A stretch of 64,000 nucleotides of DNA, taken from the NCBI GenBank assembly GCA_003344405.1, contig NOWV01000019.1:787071-851070 (forward strand), given 5' to 3'. This stretch comes from Trichoplax sp. H2. Lineage: Eukaryota > Placozoa > Uniplacotomia > Trichoplacea. Made by a program: the position numbers and the translations under genes. Below, one piece after another: positions 41,298 to 53,870 of the stretch. A model generated the notes under the pieces. It searched no databases, was not told where the DNA came from, and was given only the letters and a program-made list of their open reading frames with translations. How positions within the stretch are numbered: position 1 is the stretch's first letter; each line of letters opens with the position of its first letter.

Positions 41298-44200
41298 TTT
41301 TTCCGAATTACCATCAATTTAATTGGCATATAGATGATAAATCTGAAACAAAATGCAAATTGATAAAAGCTCAATCCTTTTTTTCCTCACCAATCTACTA
41401 ATGAATTTCATCCCAAACACATTGAATGCATTAAAGACAACATTTTGTGTAGATCAAAGTGTTCAAATAGATTAATGTAACTACGTAGTATCAGCATGAC
41501 TTTGTTTCATGCTATATTTATCAATCGCCTATAAGCTGCACTGACTGATATATCTGCCATAAAATTAAATCTGACTACTTAATTACAGTACCTGAATAAA
41601 TTATTCGATGTGAATTGTATTTTTAGCATGTATTTCAGCAAGTATAACGCTATAATTCAATAATAATATATGAGTTTTCATAATTCCATTCAGCGTAAAA
41701 TCTGTATGAAATCTTTCTATAAGATGAAGTTAAAATATTATTAGAATTCTGTTAAAAATATAGGATTTGTTTTTCTGAGCTTGGTAGGATACAATTCATA
41801 ATAAATACTGATCATCATTACATCAAAAAAGTAATCAGCAAATAAAGATTTCATCCTCCTGTCAAATATTTTCTACGAAGACTTTCTAAACAGTATTTTT
41901 CGTTGCCCTTGTGTAGATACTAGAATATATGTCGAAATAACTAATTGGTTTGTATGGACATCATTCTGAACTGTACAGCAGATAAAAATAATGATGGCTG
42001 TATCAAAGAAAATCAAAAGTACGGCGAAATTAATTTTATCCTTATAATGCTTTACCTAGTTATTTCAGTCGTAGTTCCATTAGCTATTGTAATTTCAAGT
42101 ACAGCCGCAGGCAATATCTAAGCCCAATAAATAGATTTAGCACAATTAAACATACTAATCCTCTATTATATATGGCAGAGCATAGATTATTACATGATTG
42201 TATTTCTATTTAATTTTACGTATATTGTAGAAGTGCTTAAGCAGGTGCAAAAGAGCGATAATTCAAGATGTCTGTAGATAGAGCTTTATTGCTCGATATA
42301 GCTTATTTTAATTTAATTCTCTATATCTAACCTACAATTATGATCGACAACCAGCCCTATATCCTAATTTATCATTGAAATCGACTATTGGTTTATAATT
42401 TTGTCCTCATATTCCTACACCAGAAAGAGAAAATGAAAAATGTAGTTTAAATTTATTGGAGATGTAGTAATCTTCAATTTACGTTGGGTTAAGCATAATT
42501 AACTAAGAACTTTAACTTAGGAAATTACCCTTGCTTGTAGTTAAATAACAAAATCTCGTCGAAATATCTTCTTTGAGTAGCAAATTTTCGAATTTATTAC
42601 AGTGGTTGTATATAAATTCTTGAGGTTGATATTAACATTAATAATATTCATCTGAATTAACCTTCAGGTAGTCAATGAAGCATTTTTTCAGAAATGAAAT
42701 AAAATTATCTGAAATATATCATAACTTAAATATCGCCTCATTACATAAATTCTTTCGTCTACTGAATTAATAATCCTACATATGATTTTACTATCTCATA
42801 CTATCTTAAAATCTCAGTCTAAAATCATTTTTACATAAAATCCAAAGTTAAAATGTTGAGATTTCAAGAGTATCGTCTCTCACATTGGCGGTAGGCTTCG
42901 AAGATTTTTCGTAAAAAATCAGTCAACGAAATAATTCACTTACTGTAGCCCACAAATTAAGAAACCCTGAAACTAATAAAATAAGGCCGTATACTAGCGC
43001 ACTTGTACATGCATATAGAATGGCAGCATAGACACTGTCTCAGAAATGAAACTTGCATATCATATGCAAGACCTGTTTTAATGAAATTCATTCATCTTAA
43101 AAATTCGTCGAAATAGTTCTTTGAAGGAAATATAAGTTTTTTTATTAATAAAAGTAAGATATTTAAAGAGATATTCGACTAATATCGTATTAAAGTTATG
43201 TTTGATAACTACAGGCAGCAAATGCTAGGTCTCATTGAAAGTCGTGAATGAATTGAAACTATTCTAAACCACTTCCAAACGTATTAATATTCAATAATAA
43301 GGGACAATTCTTTTACTAGCTGATATTTGATGAATAAATAAAATAAAACTCATAATTATTTTCCAAATTCATCTCTAATTTAATAAGATCATAGGTCACT
43401 TGTTCAATTGCTTCGCTTAATTCAAGTAATAGAAACGAATTAAGTTAGAAGTAGTAGTAATATCGAAAAAGATATTTTATTCAGAATTTTTTTTAAACTT
43501 TTCCTGGAAACGTTGATATATCATCGACAAATCCTACTTTACAGCTTTTCATTTTACAAGCAAGAATATGCTGTATGTACAGTATGTACTGTACTTTGTT
43601 GGAATTATTTTCTTACTCTTCCTGAGTCCTATCAACGAAATTACAAAGATTATATACAGTGTTCAGTAATAATCACTAATAAAAGCCAATTTTAGTAAAT
43701 ATGTCCTACGAATTAGTGTCCACAGTTCCGAAAGCAAAAATTCTATCGTGTACATAGCACGTGTAACAGTAGATGATCTAACTAGAGTCAGGAAGAATCT
43801 TAATTTTAAGCCAGCCTAATATAGCCGTTTAACCGACGCTAATTATATCGAGATTGCTTCAATTAGTTGCAACTAAATCTACGTGAGCAATTTTATACAA
43901 TTTATTCAGAAACTGCTCCGAGTCTCGTATAACTAAAGTTTTTAAAGGGGGAAAAATTATGACAACCACATTTTCCATTGCCATAATCGAGATAGTCATC
44001 GAAATAGAGTTCAATTAACATATTTATTGCCTCCTATCTATTTTAAATCAAACTACCGTTAATTATAGACTAACAGGCCGTTTCAATTAGGGTTTATAAC
44101 CCCTCCGAATTTTGTTACCCCGGAGTCCAATCCATGATTTGAATACCATGATGTTGAAATTTACTTCAGTAACAGTCTGCTTACTTGAAATCAGGCTGTT

Positions 44201-47136
44201 CTTCGGATACACTCCTATAGATAGCAAACACTAGAAAAAATAATTAAAGATTAAGGAATGGGAACTAGCTAAAATGCTTCAATTTAACAATAGAAAGTCT
44301 ATTGATTGATAGATTAGTAAGTTTTCTCAAGGATTACATTGTCCTACCTATTTCACCCTCAGTAGAAGACAGTAAAGCGATTTTGCTCTACCGCATATTA
44401 TAATACTGTACTGAAGCAAGCACTAATATAACTTTTCAGGATGGAGCTCTTATCTAAAACTAAAAATCTTAAAAGTTTACTTTTGTAGAGATTAGATTGG
44501 AAGATTGTTACCGGTGCTATTCGTCAATTTAAGTAATGCTGCCGTTGGACATCAATTTATCTATCAATGTCGGTTTAGACAAATTCAATGCAACCATACT
44601 AATATTTTAACATGAGAAAGTGCTCTATGAATTTTAACTAAGATTCTTTATTACTTGGTAATTTCATTAACTAGCACTACTATCACTGCTATCACGACTT
44701 CCTTCAATCGGTACTGGAGCACGAAGTTTTCTTACGCAAAATATGATGCAAAGTGAAATCGCTTGACTAACGCGAATATTTAGTCTGCTAGCTGCAAAAA
44801 AGTAAAGCCTGCGCATGTAAACAGACTTTAATGTCATCAGCAATCAGTGAATTATATTACTTGAGCCCGTTTTTAATATCAAAAGAAAAGGAAACGGATG
44901 CTTTGCATTTCATGTTGTAACTACTGTCAAATAGTCTTCATTACAAAGTGATAAATTATAATTTTCAATAAGAAGTAAGCTTGACCATATTATTAAACTA
45001 TTTTACTATTAAAGGTTGGTCAAGTAATTTTACTAAATCAGATTATTAAATCAATACGCTTGCATCTGAAGGCGAGAAGATTAAAATTATTAATAATTAA
45101 AATAACGCATCATCATGATAGAATCGTCTCATGATACAATCATCTTCAAGATGACAATTCTTGAATAGACATCTACGGTTGAACCCGTAATTGTTCACCA
45201 ATTAATACTTTATAGCTTACGTTTATCACTATAAGACTAGATAACATTCACTTAAGTTAGCAAGCGCATTATTAATCAAAATTCTATTTGGTTTATGATA
45301 GCAAAACTTCACAAGTCAATATCTCTGGTAATAGCCATGAAGCGATATTGTGTATACACATTCGGACTGCATTTGAATTGATTGATAGATACCCTTCTTT
45401 CACTACTCCAGTAAGAAAGGATCTTATGCAATCGTTATCATAAGAATATTGCTTGCACACGACCACATTTAAGTAGTGAATAGGATGAACAATCAAGCAA
45501 TCACTTTATAAATACGATGTCTGCAACTAAAGTTTTATTATCCTGACGAATAATAAAAATCCCTTCTTCTTCTCTACAACTTCTTTGCTTGAAGTATGGG
45601 TGTTGTAACATTCTTCCTGAATCAGTAATTTCAATAATATGGATATAAATAGTTGAAAAGATTACACAGACAGCTTCTATGTCAGTAATTAATTACTATT
45701 TTATTCTTTTTACATGGGTACTGTTCTGGATACAATTCAAAACGTTAAAGAGAAGTTGGTATTGTATCGAATTGCACAGCTGCTGTGAGCTATTTTCTTG
45801 TCGACAAGATCGGTCTAGTGCAATGACACCTACTGCGAAAGCACTTGAATAAAACCATTTCAATAAAGGAAACAAAAAAGCCATTAGTGACGACGATTGC
45901 TAACTTGTAAATGTTCCAACTCATAGCATGTGGTCGTCAATTGTGGTCGATAAAGTAGTAGAGCTATAGCAAACAGTTCAGGTAAAACAATGAATCAAAA
46001 TAAAACTAATGGACTAGTTGGTTTATCATGATGATATATCTCAACCAATGAGCAATAGAAAAAAGCAAGCATTTAAAATTTTATATGAATTTTAAAGGAC
46101 AACATGGCGACGATAGTTGGCAAGTGGCTATAATAACTATTTTCCTTATTGATTATATGAAAGTATTTTACTTTTCATCGCCATAATTTGAACTTTTTTA
46201 AACTTTCAGTAAAGCTCTATATCACCATAAAAAAATTGAATTCATTACAATAAGGATAAATGGAAATCAACTTTTTTGCCTTCATTTATTAATTATTTAA
46301 AAGTGGAGTTATATTGAAGGTAGATAAACAATAACTTGATTTTAAAGATTATGACTAGATTATTCAAGTTATGAATAGTATGGGAACAAACAACATTATA
46401 TCACTAATTTAGATGGTCGATGCAACAAGTAAGCACCACCATACAATTTCTATGGTATAACAGCAACATTCAATCAACGACTTGTATAGCCAGCCAATAC
46501 ATCATACAAAACAATAAACAATTTACTTTATTCTTTATTTTATTGTGTCTGAAATTATCTAATAGCTTTATAACTTTATCGATAACAACAGCCAATTAAA
46601 GAATAAAGCGAACCCATGGAAAAATAATATATTATACAATCTAGAATCCATTTAATCGTTTACCAATGTACTCATCATGACAAAAATTGATTAACAATAT
46701 TACTCATAATTTCCTCCCATATTGCTGTAATGCTATTTGAATGTGTCTAGCGTTGAAATCAATCTAATTTCAAATTGTATTGTAGACCCGAACTCTACAA
46801 TCTGCATAGACCCAACCCTGCTTCTATCCCGCCGTTTACTATTGCCGTAGGTGGGCATGGCAAAATTTATTTTTCTAGTATTTTCAAATAAGATGGTATT
46901 ATTCTATGTTAGCGGTGTTATTATAACAATTTCTTGCAGCGCAGGTCTTTAAATCATCATTCCAGATACACACCTTAGTATTTGATACAAATTCATCATG
47001 AAAATCGATCTAGCAATTTTTTTTTACTTCTAGAATCAGGTAATCATCCATTCTTCAAGAATAATTAAATTCATTATGGTTTTAGGGTTATGATAATCTA
47101 TTTTTTTTTACTTAATTCAGCCATATATAGCCCACG

Positions 47137-47161
47137 CTGCATGAATCCAGTCTGCGTTCAT
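47137..47161 (+). repeat. 25-bp palindromic motif, copy A
   Basis: Begins CTGCATGAATCC and ends TGCGTTCAT. 21 of 25 positions match copy B at 47406-47430. The ends ATGAA and TTCAT are inverted. Confidence 0.6.
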
Positions 47162-47405
47162 CACTACGTCTGTTTTGACTGCAATAAAAATTAATCACCT
47201 TTACATGGACAGTAGCAACGCATTTATCTGTGTTTGCAAGGTCGTCTTAAATCAAAGCTGTTATGGACTAAATGCATAATTCGATCGCTTAATACACTCA
47301 ACGAGAATCTAATTTGTATTCTTTTGATTTCTTTCTCCTACAGTTAAGCATCATAGGGAGAGATTCATGATTCAATCTTTCATTCCCTTGTCAACTCAAC
47401 ACACT

Positions 47406-47430
47406 CTGCATGAATCCCGCTTGCATTCAT
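47406..47430 (+). repeat. 25-bp palindromic motif, copy B
   Basis: Begins CTGCATGAATCC and ends TTGCATTCAT, with ATGAAT and ATTCAT forming inverted arms. It resembles paired POU-type half-sites, but that is only a resemblance. Confidence 0.6.
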
Positions 47431-47735
47431 TTCGATATACAATCGTTATAATCAGAAAAATAACAAGACTTCATTGCCTACTTGCTATTTCTATCTTCAA
47501 ACTTCCGCTTTACCTGAACTATACTAGATAAAATTTTCTTTGAATCATCTTATATCACATTGTTAATGATAGATGCAGTATTTCACCTATTTCTACAGTA
47601 CTCACCTAATCAATTTCAATTACTAGCATAATTCAAGTTTCCCGGATCAAAGTCGGTCATATAAATTTATTTTCCCTAAATGATGACGAAAATAGTTAAT
47701 ATATTCCATTTTTCAGTTTGGTTAGAGATGAAACT

Positions 47736-47760
47736 CTACATGAGTCCAAATTGCATTCAT
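47736..47760 (+). repeat. 25-bp palindromic motif, copy C
   Basis: Begins CTACATGAGTCC and ends TTGCATTCAT. 20 of 25 positions match copy B. A weaker relative with the same CATG...ATCC start occurs near 47911. Confidence 0.55.
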
Positions 47761-48729
47761 CGATAGATTTTTATTCTTAAAATAAATATAATATTGATAA
47801 ACTCTTCGTCTCCTGCAATATTTTATTTCCCTTTATTTCAATATTCTTATCTTCATTGCAAACAGCAAAAGCATGTATTCTATCATTTCTTCATTCCCTG
47901 AAGGCTTCTCCACATGTATCCTAATACATCGGATCGAAACAAATAATAGCAATTCGATAGTCAATCCTATCTTCCTAAACTAATTGTCAATCCACTCTCC
48001 TATAAGCATTAAATTGGTGACCTTTTCACTGTTACACTGATGCATTATTTAAAAAGCGGCCGAGCCTGATTTATCCATGACAGAAATATTAATTTGCTAT
48101 CTCTGTTAGATATAAATTAATTAAAATTCAGGTGTACATTTGCAATACATCTTAAATATATCTATTCATGATTAGATGATCAAACACCCCTGATTTATCA
48201 AATGATGTTTAAAGTAATTTACAACCGATGAATCAAAATCATATGACGTATAATCCCCTTATAATCTGATTCTGACATTAAGGATGAATTAGAACGTTTT
48301 GTAAATCTTCGAAATTGAAGACAATAATCATCTATCATGATCAATTTAATAATTTGACAGCTATTAGTGTTTTCACGATATTGTTACAACTTTTAATCAA
48401 TTTGTTTTTTCATCATGAATAGATGCAATCATGATTACTAGGAATAGAAGAATCAAATAGTAAAGCAAAAAACAATGATAGAAAAGAGATTATCTTGGCG
48501 CTTATCCCCTTATTAAGAAATAAACAAAAGAAAGTTATAAGAAATCCAATTTACCACATAGAGTGTGGATAATAATTAACTTGAAGTTTTTGTCTAATCA
48601 AGTTCAATTTAGTTAGCATTGTTTTTTATTGCTTATTGACTTTGTTCAAACTAATCGGCCTTTGATTCATGTGTACATTTATGATTAAATTTTATAAAAC
48701 ATATTGAAAAAAACAATTCATATCTACGA

Positions 48730-48762
48730 TCGGTCTCAAATATAAATTATTGATGAGACCGA
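48730..48762. repeat. Perfect 9-bp-arm hairpin
   Basis: TCGGTCTCA at 48730-48738 pairs with TGAGACCGA at 48754-48762 over a 15-nt AT-rich loop. GC-richer than its surroundings. Confidence 0.6.
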
Positions 48763-49604
48763 AAATACTGCTAATTTCCATACCCTAATAGATAAGGTAT
48801 TTCCACTTTACATACGACGATAATCATGATCATTCCTAACTGCTTAATTAATTTTGAACTTTTACTGGATCCTAATGGTCTTTATTGATAATACTGGTGT
48901 TATATCTCAATTTGATAATGGTAATGGAAAAATAAAGGCTAAGTATCGTTGTTGCTATTATATAAGAGGAAAGAGGCATAACCCCAATTATCAATCACTG
49001 CACAGTATGGAATATTGTCGGTGTCCTAGGCTAATTTGCCGTTAAAGTAATTATATTGTATTAGATTCATCAATTAAACCTTACATTGATTATTATAAAA
49101 GATACCAGACGACGCCGATCCAAGCTAATATAAAAGCAACAGACTAAAAGGTGTAAAAAAAATTACATCAACATGTACGTAAAGTTATTTATCTTGCATT
49201 TACTGCCAATCATCTATCATAATTTGAAGTTGTAAATGAGTTCACTTAATCCACATTTTAAATGCAGCATTTTCTGCTTGCTATGCTACTATGATGATAC
49301 TTACGTATGTATGAAAAAAAATTTATCATGATATTATCAAGTCTTTTAGAATATTTAATCCATTGTCAACAATAAGAGGAAAAGTTCAATATCAACTTTG
49401 ATGATAGTTGCTAAATGTCAATCAATTAAACAATAACCAGACTGCATCCACCTATGCTGCAATTCTGTTCCTTTTACCGGAGCTTATAGCTAATATTTTA
49501 TGCCGTAATGTTCTAAAGTAACAATAATAATAACGGATAATCCCATCATTTTACATGTATATCGATGTGATATTTCTAAAGATCAAATTGCTATAACAAG
49601 TATC

Positions 49605-49626
49605 GATTGGATGTAATCATCCAATC
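49605..49626. repeat. Perfect 9-bp-arm, 4-nt-loop hairpin
   Basis: GATTGGATG at 49605-49613 pairs with CATCCAATC at 49618-49626 around the loop TAAT. The arms carry CCAAT/ATTGG on both strands. Function unknown. Confidence 0.65.
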
Positions 49627-52600
49627 TTTACACTACAATTAGATAGACATAATGCAATTGAACCCTTACAATTTGATTATGACTAAATTAGTACAATCGA
49701 TTATACGATTAATCCCCATCTTATTCTATAGTTATCTTAGACAATTAGTTATTGCTAATCGAATTTACCCGTAAACAATATATTGATGAGTTTAATTGTT
49801 CTCTTGCAGACAGTCGCCTAAGAATAATAGTTCAAGTAAAATGGTAGAAATAGATTCATAGCGATCAGCATGCTACAGACATAATTGTTTACTTTATTCA
49901 TTTAAGTAATCATATCATAGGACAGGTAAGTCAATTTAAAGGTTGTTTAAGCTATTTTATTTTCACTTATTGCATTTCAATCGTACGGACAAGATCTCAA
50001 TCCGTCTACTCCAGTCAACTCTACTAAAAGCTATCTGTAAGTCCTGATATTAATTATTATTGCATAAAAGTTGTTGTTAGCCAATTAATCAGACAGCTCA
50101 TCTGACTACATACCGTAGTAATTCATTAATTCTAAATACTGCTTAAGATTTTATTTTGTTAGCAACAAGAATCTGAGTCACGACAGTCTAAATACGAGCT
50201 CAATTATTATTTTCTTCCAGCGAAAAATTAAACCAGGATACCTTATGATATGAGTTATCCACTAGTTTTCTATAGGTTTGATAGATATCTAGTGTAATTA
50301 TCAACATAGATCAAATTAACTATATTCTGAATATTTTTACGTCATTAGAAATTAACTTAAAAGGACAAATTTGCTTAAAGATATCAGGGCTAATTTTTAA
50401 ATTGATTAATTTAGCCTTTTATAAGTATGTAATCAAATTATAGTCTATGCCCTTGAAATCTCAATTATAACATCTTAAATTGCGTACGTGCATATCATTC
50501 GACTTAACATCGACGGAAATTGAGTATATCATTTATCGATCTGAGCATGCAATCTATATGTCAGATTGCATTAACCATACCGTATGATATATTTGGCAAG
50601 TTGGTCATTATGAGTGGAAATAACCAAATGCATAGTATAGTAATGTTTTGCTCAACTTGTTTGATCTCTACCTATTATATTGACAAAAGAGCTGATGAGC
50701 AGCTATTCTTTGAAGATACGTCACAGTAATTGTTCTCTGAGAGTAAATACGTCGATATGTATGTCATCAGAATTCTATGTCAGGGTGAATGCAGTGAAGA
50801 GATCAAAAGTGTCTAATCTCTTCTAAAGTCTCTTGGGATTTAATAAATAGTGTAGAATAAATAATGCCAATGATTCAAAATTAAAGCAAAGCATGTCATA
50901 AGCTGTCGCCAATTACATCATCAAACAATTAAAGGAGCAGAAGTAATGATATCATAGTCGGTCAGTTACATACTCGTGCAGGTCTTGAAGATAACTCTGT
51001 TTAAATCTTAATTTTAATCTTAGTATTGCAGCTAGTTAAACACGTTTACTTAATATTCTGATTTTCTAGATTTGCCACTCAATAGCAATAATAACAATTT
51101 AATGTACACGATTATGAATTATCTACTAATCTGACAAGTTCCCTATCCCGTTGTAATACTTGTAACAATCAGATTAGAATAGAATGAACAGCTTATCAAG
51201 TAATACTGTAATATATACCCTATACTATTATAATTTTATAACCAATTTATTGCAGAATTATTGCTTTAGCTTTTTTTCAGCCTAATATTACTGTAACATT
51301 TCTACATTAATTTATCTACCGATGGAGAAAATTTTGAATTGACTCCCATTCAACATGGTAATATACGTTCAAGGGAAAATAAACAATGTGGCAGTTAGTA
51401 GTAGTAGCAGCTTTCATATGCCCTACAGAAAAAGAAAAATTTAATCAGAGAACACCTTGTTCTTTAGCCATGAACAAAGTCATTCATTAAAATCAATGTA
51501 AATCACTACCGTTTCCTGCACTGGTAAGAATTAATATTTCAGCTGACATATCCTATCCCTATAAAAATTAATGATAATTTGCTTATTGAATAATCTCGAT
51601 TAATGAATATTCAGCAGCATTTATTGGAATAACTGTATAAATTAATTTATTCTTGTTCAAGTCTTTAAAATCTACTATCGGATTCAATTTATACCTTACT
51701 TAGCGTATAATGATGCATAATAAAAGAATGGATAAGAACATTAAATGAGTTCACATCCGCTCATATTTTCCCTTTTTATCTTTAAGCTATGACTGCAATG
51801 CATTTTGTGATAATCTGGATAATTTATGATTTAAAGAATTCTCTTCGTTTATTAATATCAATTGAGTTACACTCTCCTAGATAGAAATTGCTATTTTTTC
51901 CATTAGATTATGATTAGCGGTATAAATTTTGAAAACGTTCATTATTAATAATCAAATTAAATAGTTTCTACGATTAATTTAATCGATGGGGAAAAAGTTT
52001 CTATATAATACAATTTTATATTATGCAATTAAAGTATACATTTAATTCTAATGGAATTTGGAATAGTTTTCTTTCCTGTGGTCATAAAGCCAGATGCGAT
52101 TAAAGGAAAATAACTTATTCAAAATCATGCCTTACATGATAATTTTCAAAAACTAAATTCTACTTCGCAGTCAATCATATTCAATAAGATTATATATATT
52201 TACTAGTCATCTATGATTCTTATAATTATCGATTGAAATACTGTACTATAGGAAGGTAATACAAATATTATAAAGTTTAATGATTTAATCTTTATTTTCG
52301 GTCAATTAATTAACCCTATCAAGAACGCAAATTTTGAATCATCAAATTAATGATCGTAAAATTGAAGAAAAACGACATCAATTAAGAGATAGAGAACAAA
52401 AGTTGAAGCTATTGTTGATCCTAGAGAATAAGGTATTGATTCATAATGAATCAATCCATGATTAGTAATGTTATATTAGTGTAATCTAGATGAATAAATG
52501 TTCATTCTGATAACTTTTTAATCGCGCTTTTCCATGATAATCCATTGAAGTTAATAGACAATAATCAATAATAGCATCCTAGATAATGGCGTCATGATCA

Positions 52601-53870
52601 CCAACCCAGGTGATTCTTGCTCTTAAAAACTTTCCACTGCTGTTAAGACTACCTTTTGTTATAAATTTCATTTGTTCAAAGTATTTTAATGCCAATACAT
52701 TGAATACATGAAGTAGCTGTGCGCAATAATAATTAATTTTATTATTAGAAAGGCAATGAAGAATAATGCGTTTTCATCACAAACAAGCATCATTATACAT
52801 TACTATACAGCTCTTAAAATTTGATTTAATACTTTTACTACAGTTGGGCATGTTCCCACCAACAAGAGAGACTGGTCTCATTTATTTTTATCTACCTACG
52901 ACAGTATCAAGATTGATCATAGTATAGTTAACGAATATATTATCCATTTGACTAGACCATTTTTAAAGTGAAAATTGCTCGTAAAGTGATTAGGCTACAT
53001 AACTTTCATTGTAATATTCTTAAGTAATGGTTAAAGTAAATCCAAAAATAAGAAAATGCTTGAGTAAACGTTCACTTATTTGATCATTCTCCTTTATCTG
53101 TAGTCGGACTATTTCATATTCTTGATGATTTAATGATTTCTACCAGTAAAACATTTAAAAACTGAACCCCCCTGCCAATCTATTCGGAGATTCTAAATGA
53201 TACCATTGTTGGTTAGCCTTGAAAAAATAATTTCAGGTAATTAACTACTTTCCTAGCTGGCGCCATCTCGGCAGGTTTCCACTTGATGGAAATAAGGAAT
53301 GGGTGTATTAGCTGGACTTTGTTCTACGATAACCTAAATTAGATAGAGAGAAAAAATCACCAGGTGATTGAATATAATTGACGTAAATAATAATTAACAA
53401 TCCAAAACTGTCTCCCTTTCTCCTACCTATCAATGACTAACTAAAGATCAAACACAAACCAAATATTGTAAATATTACTCTGATTGAATTATTATTTTAC
53501 GGTTGCTAACTGAATTGTGCCTATCAGTTATGGATAGACTAATTAACGACATTATCTAAGCTTAAAGAAAAAAACGTTTTCATTATAAGCAATTTAATTC
53601 CGCCTCTATCTGTTTCCAATCTAATCCAATTTACCACAATTGACCTTTACAAACTGATCCTGTAATAACACCAACTTGTTGCAGTTAGATACTATATCTA
53701 CATTTCCCGCTCATACCTCTGTTTTCATAGCGATTACCTTTCTATGTATGTCCTAAGTCTTATTTTTTATCAGAGTATGGTACTTGATTTGATTAATTCA
53801 ATTCCTATTTTGTTTTTCCTTTATAGAAATCTTACTGGTTTTTAAGAAACTTTGCCATATTTTCATCGAC

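Larger units (their letters stand above)
41132..53870. other. Non-coding interval between Otp and Hbn
   Basis: About 12.7 kb with no supportable gene. In particular there is no third homeobox: no WFQNRR-type coding sequence is visible other than the Otp and Hbn copies. It contains three copies of a 25-bp palindromic motif near 47.1-47.8 kb, two hairpins (48730-48762 and 49605-49626) and one short GTAC-like patch at about 43570-43600. Several frames of 60-70 codons look like chance. Confidence 0.65.

Noticed and set aside
41132-53870. Possible Rx gene between Otp and Hbn
   Set aside because: No homeodomain-coding segment is visible on either strand in this interval.
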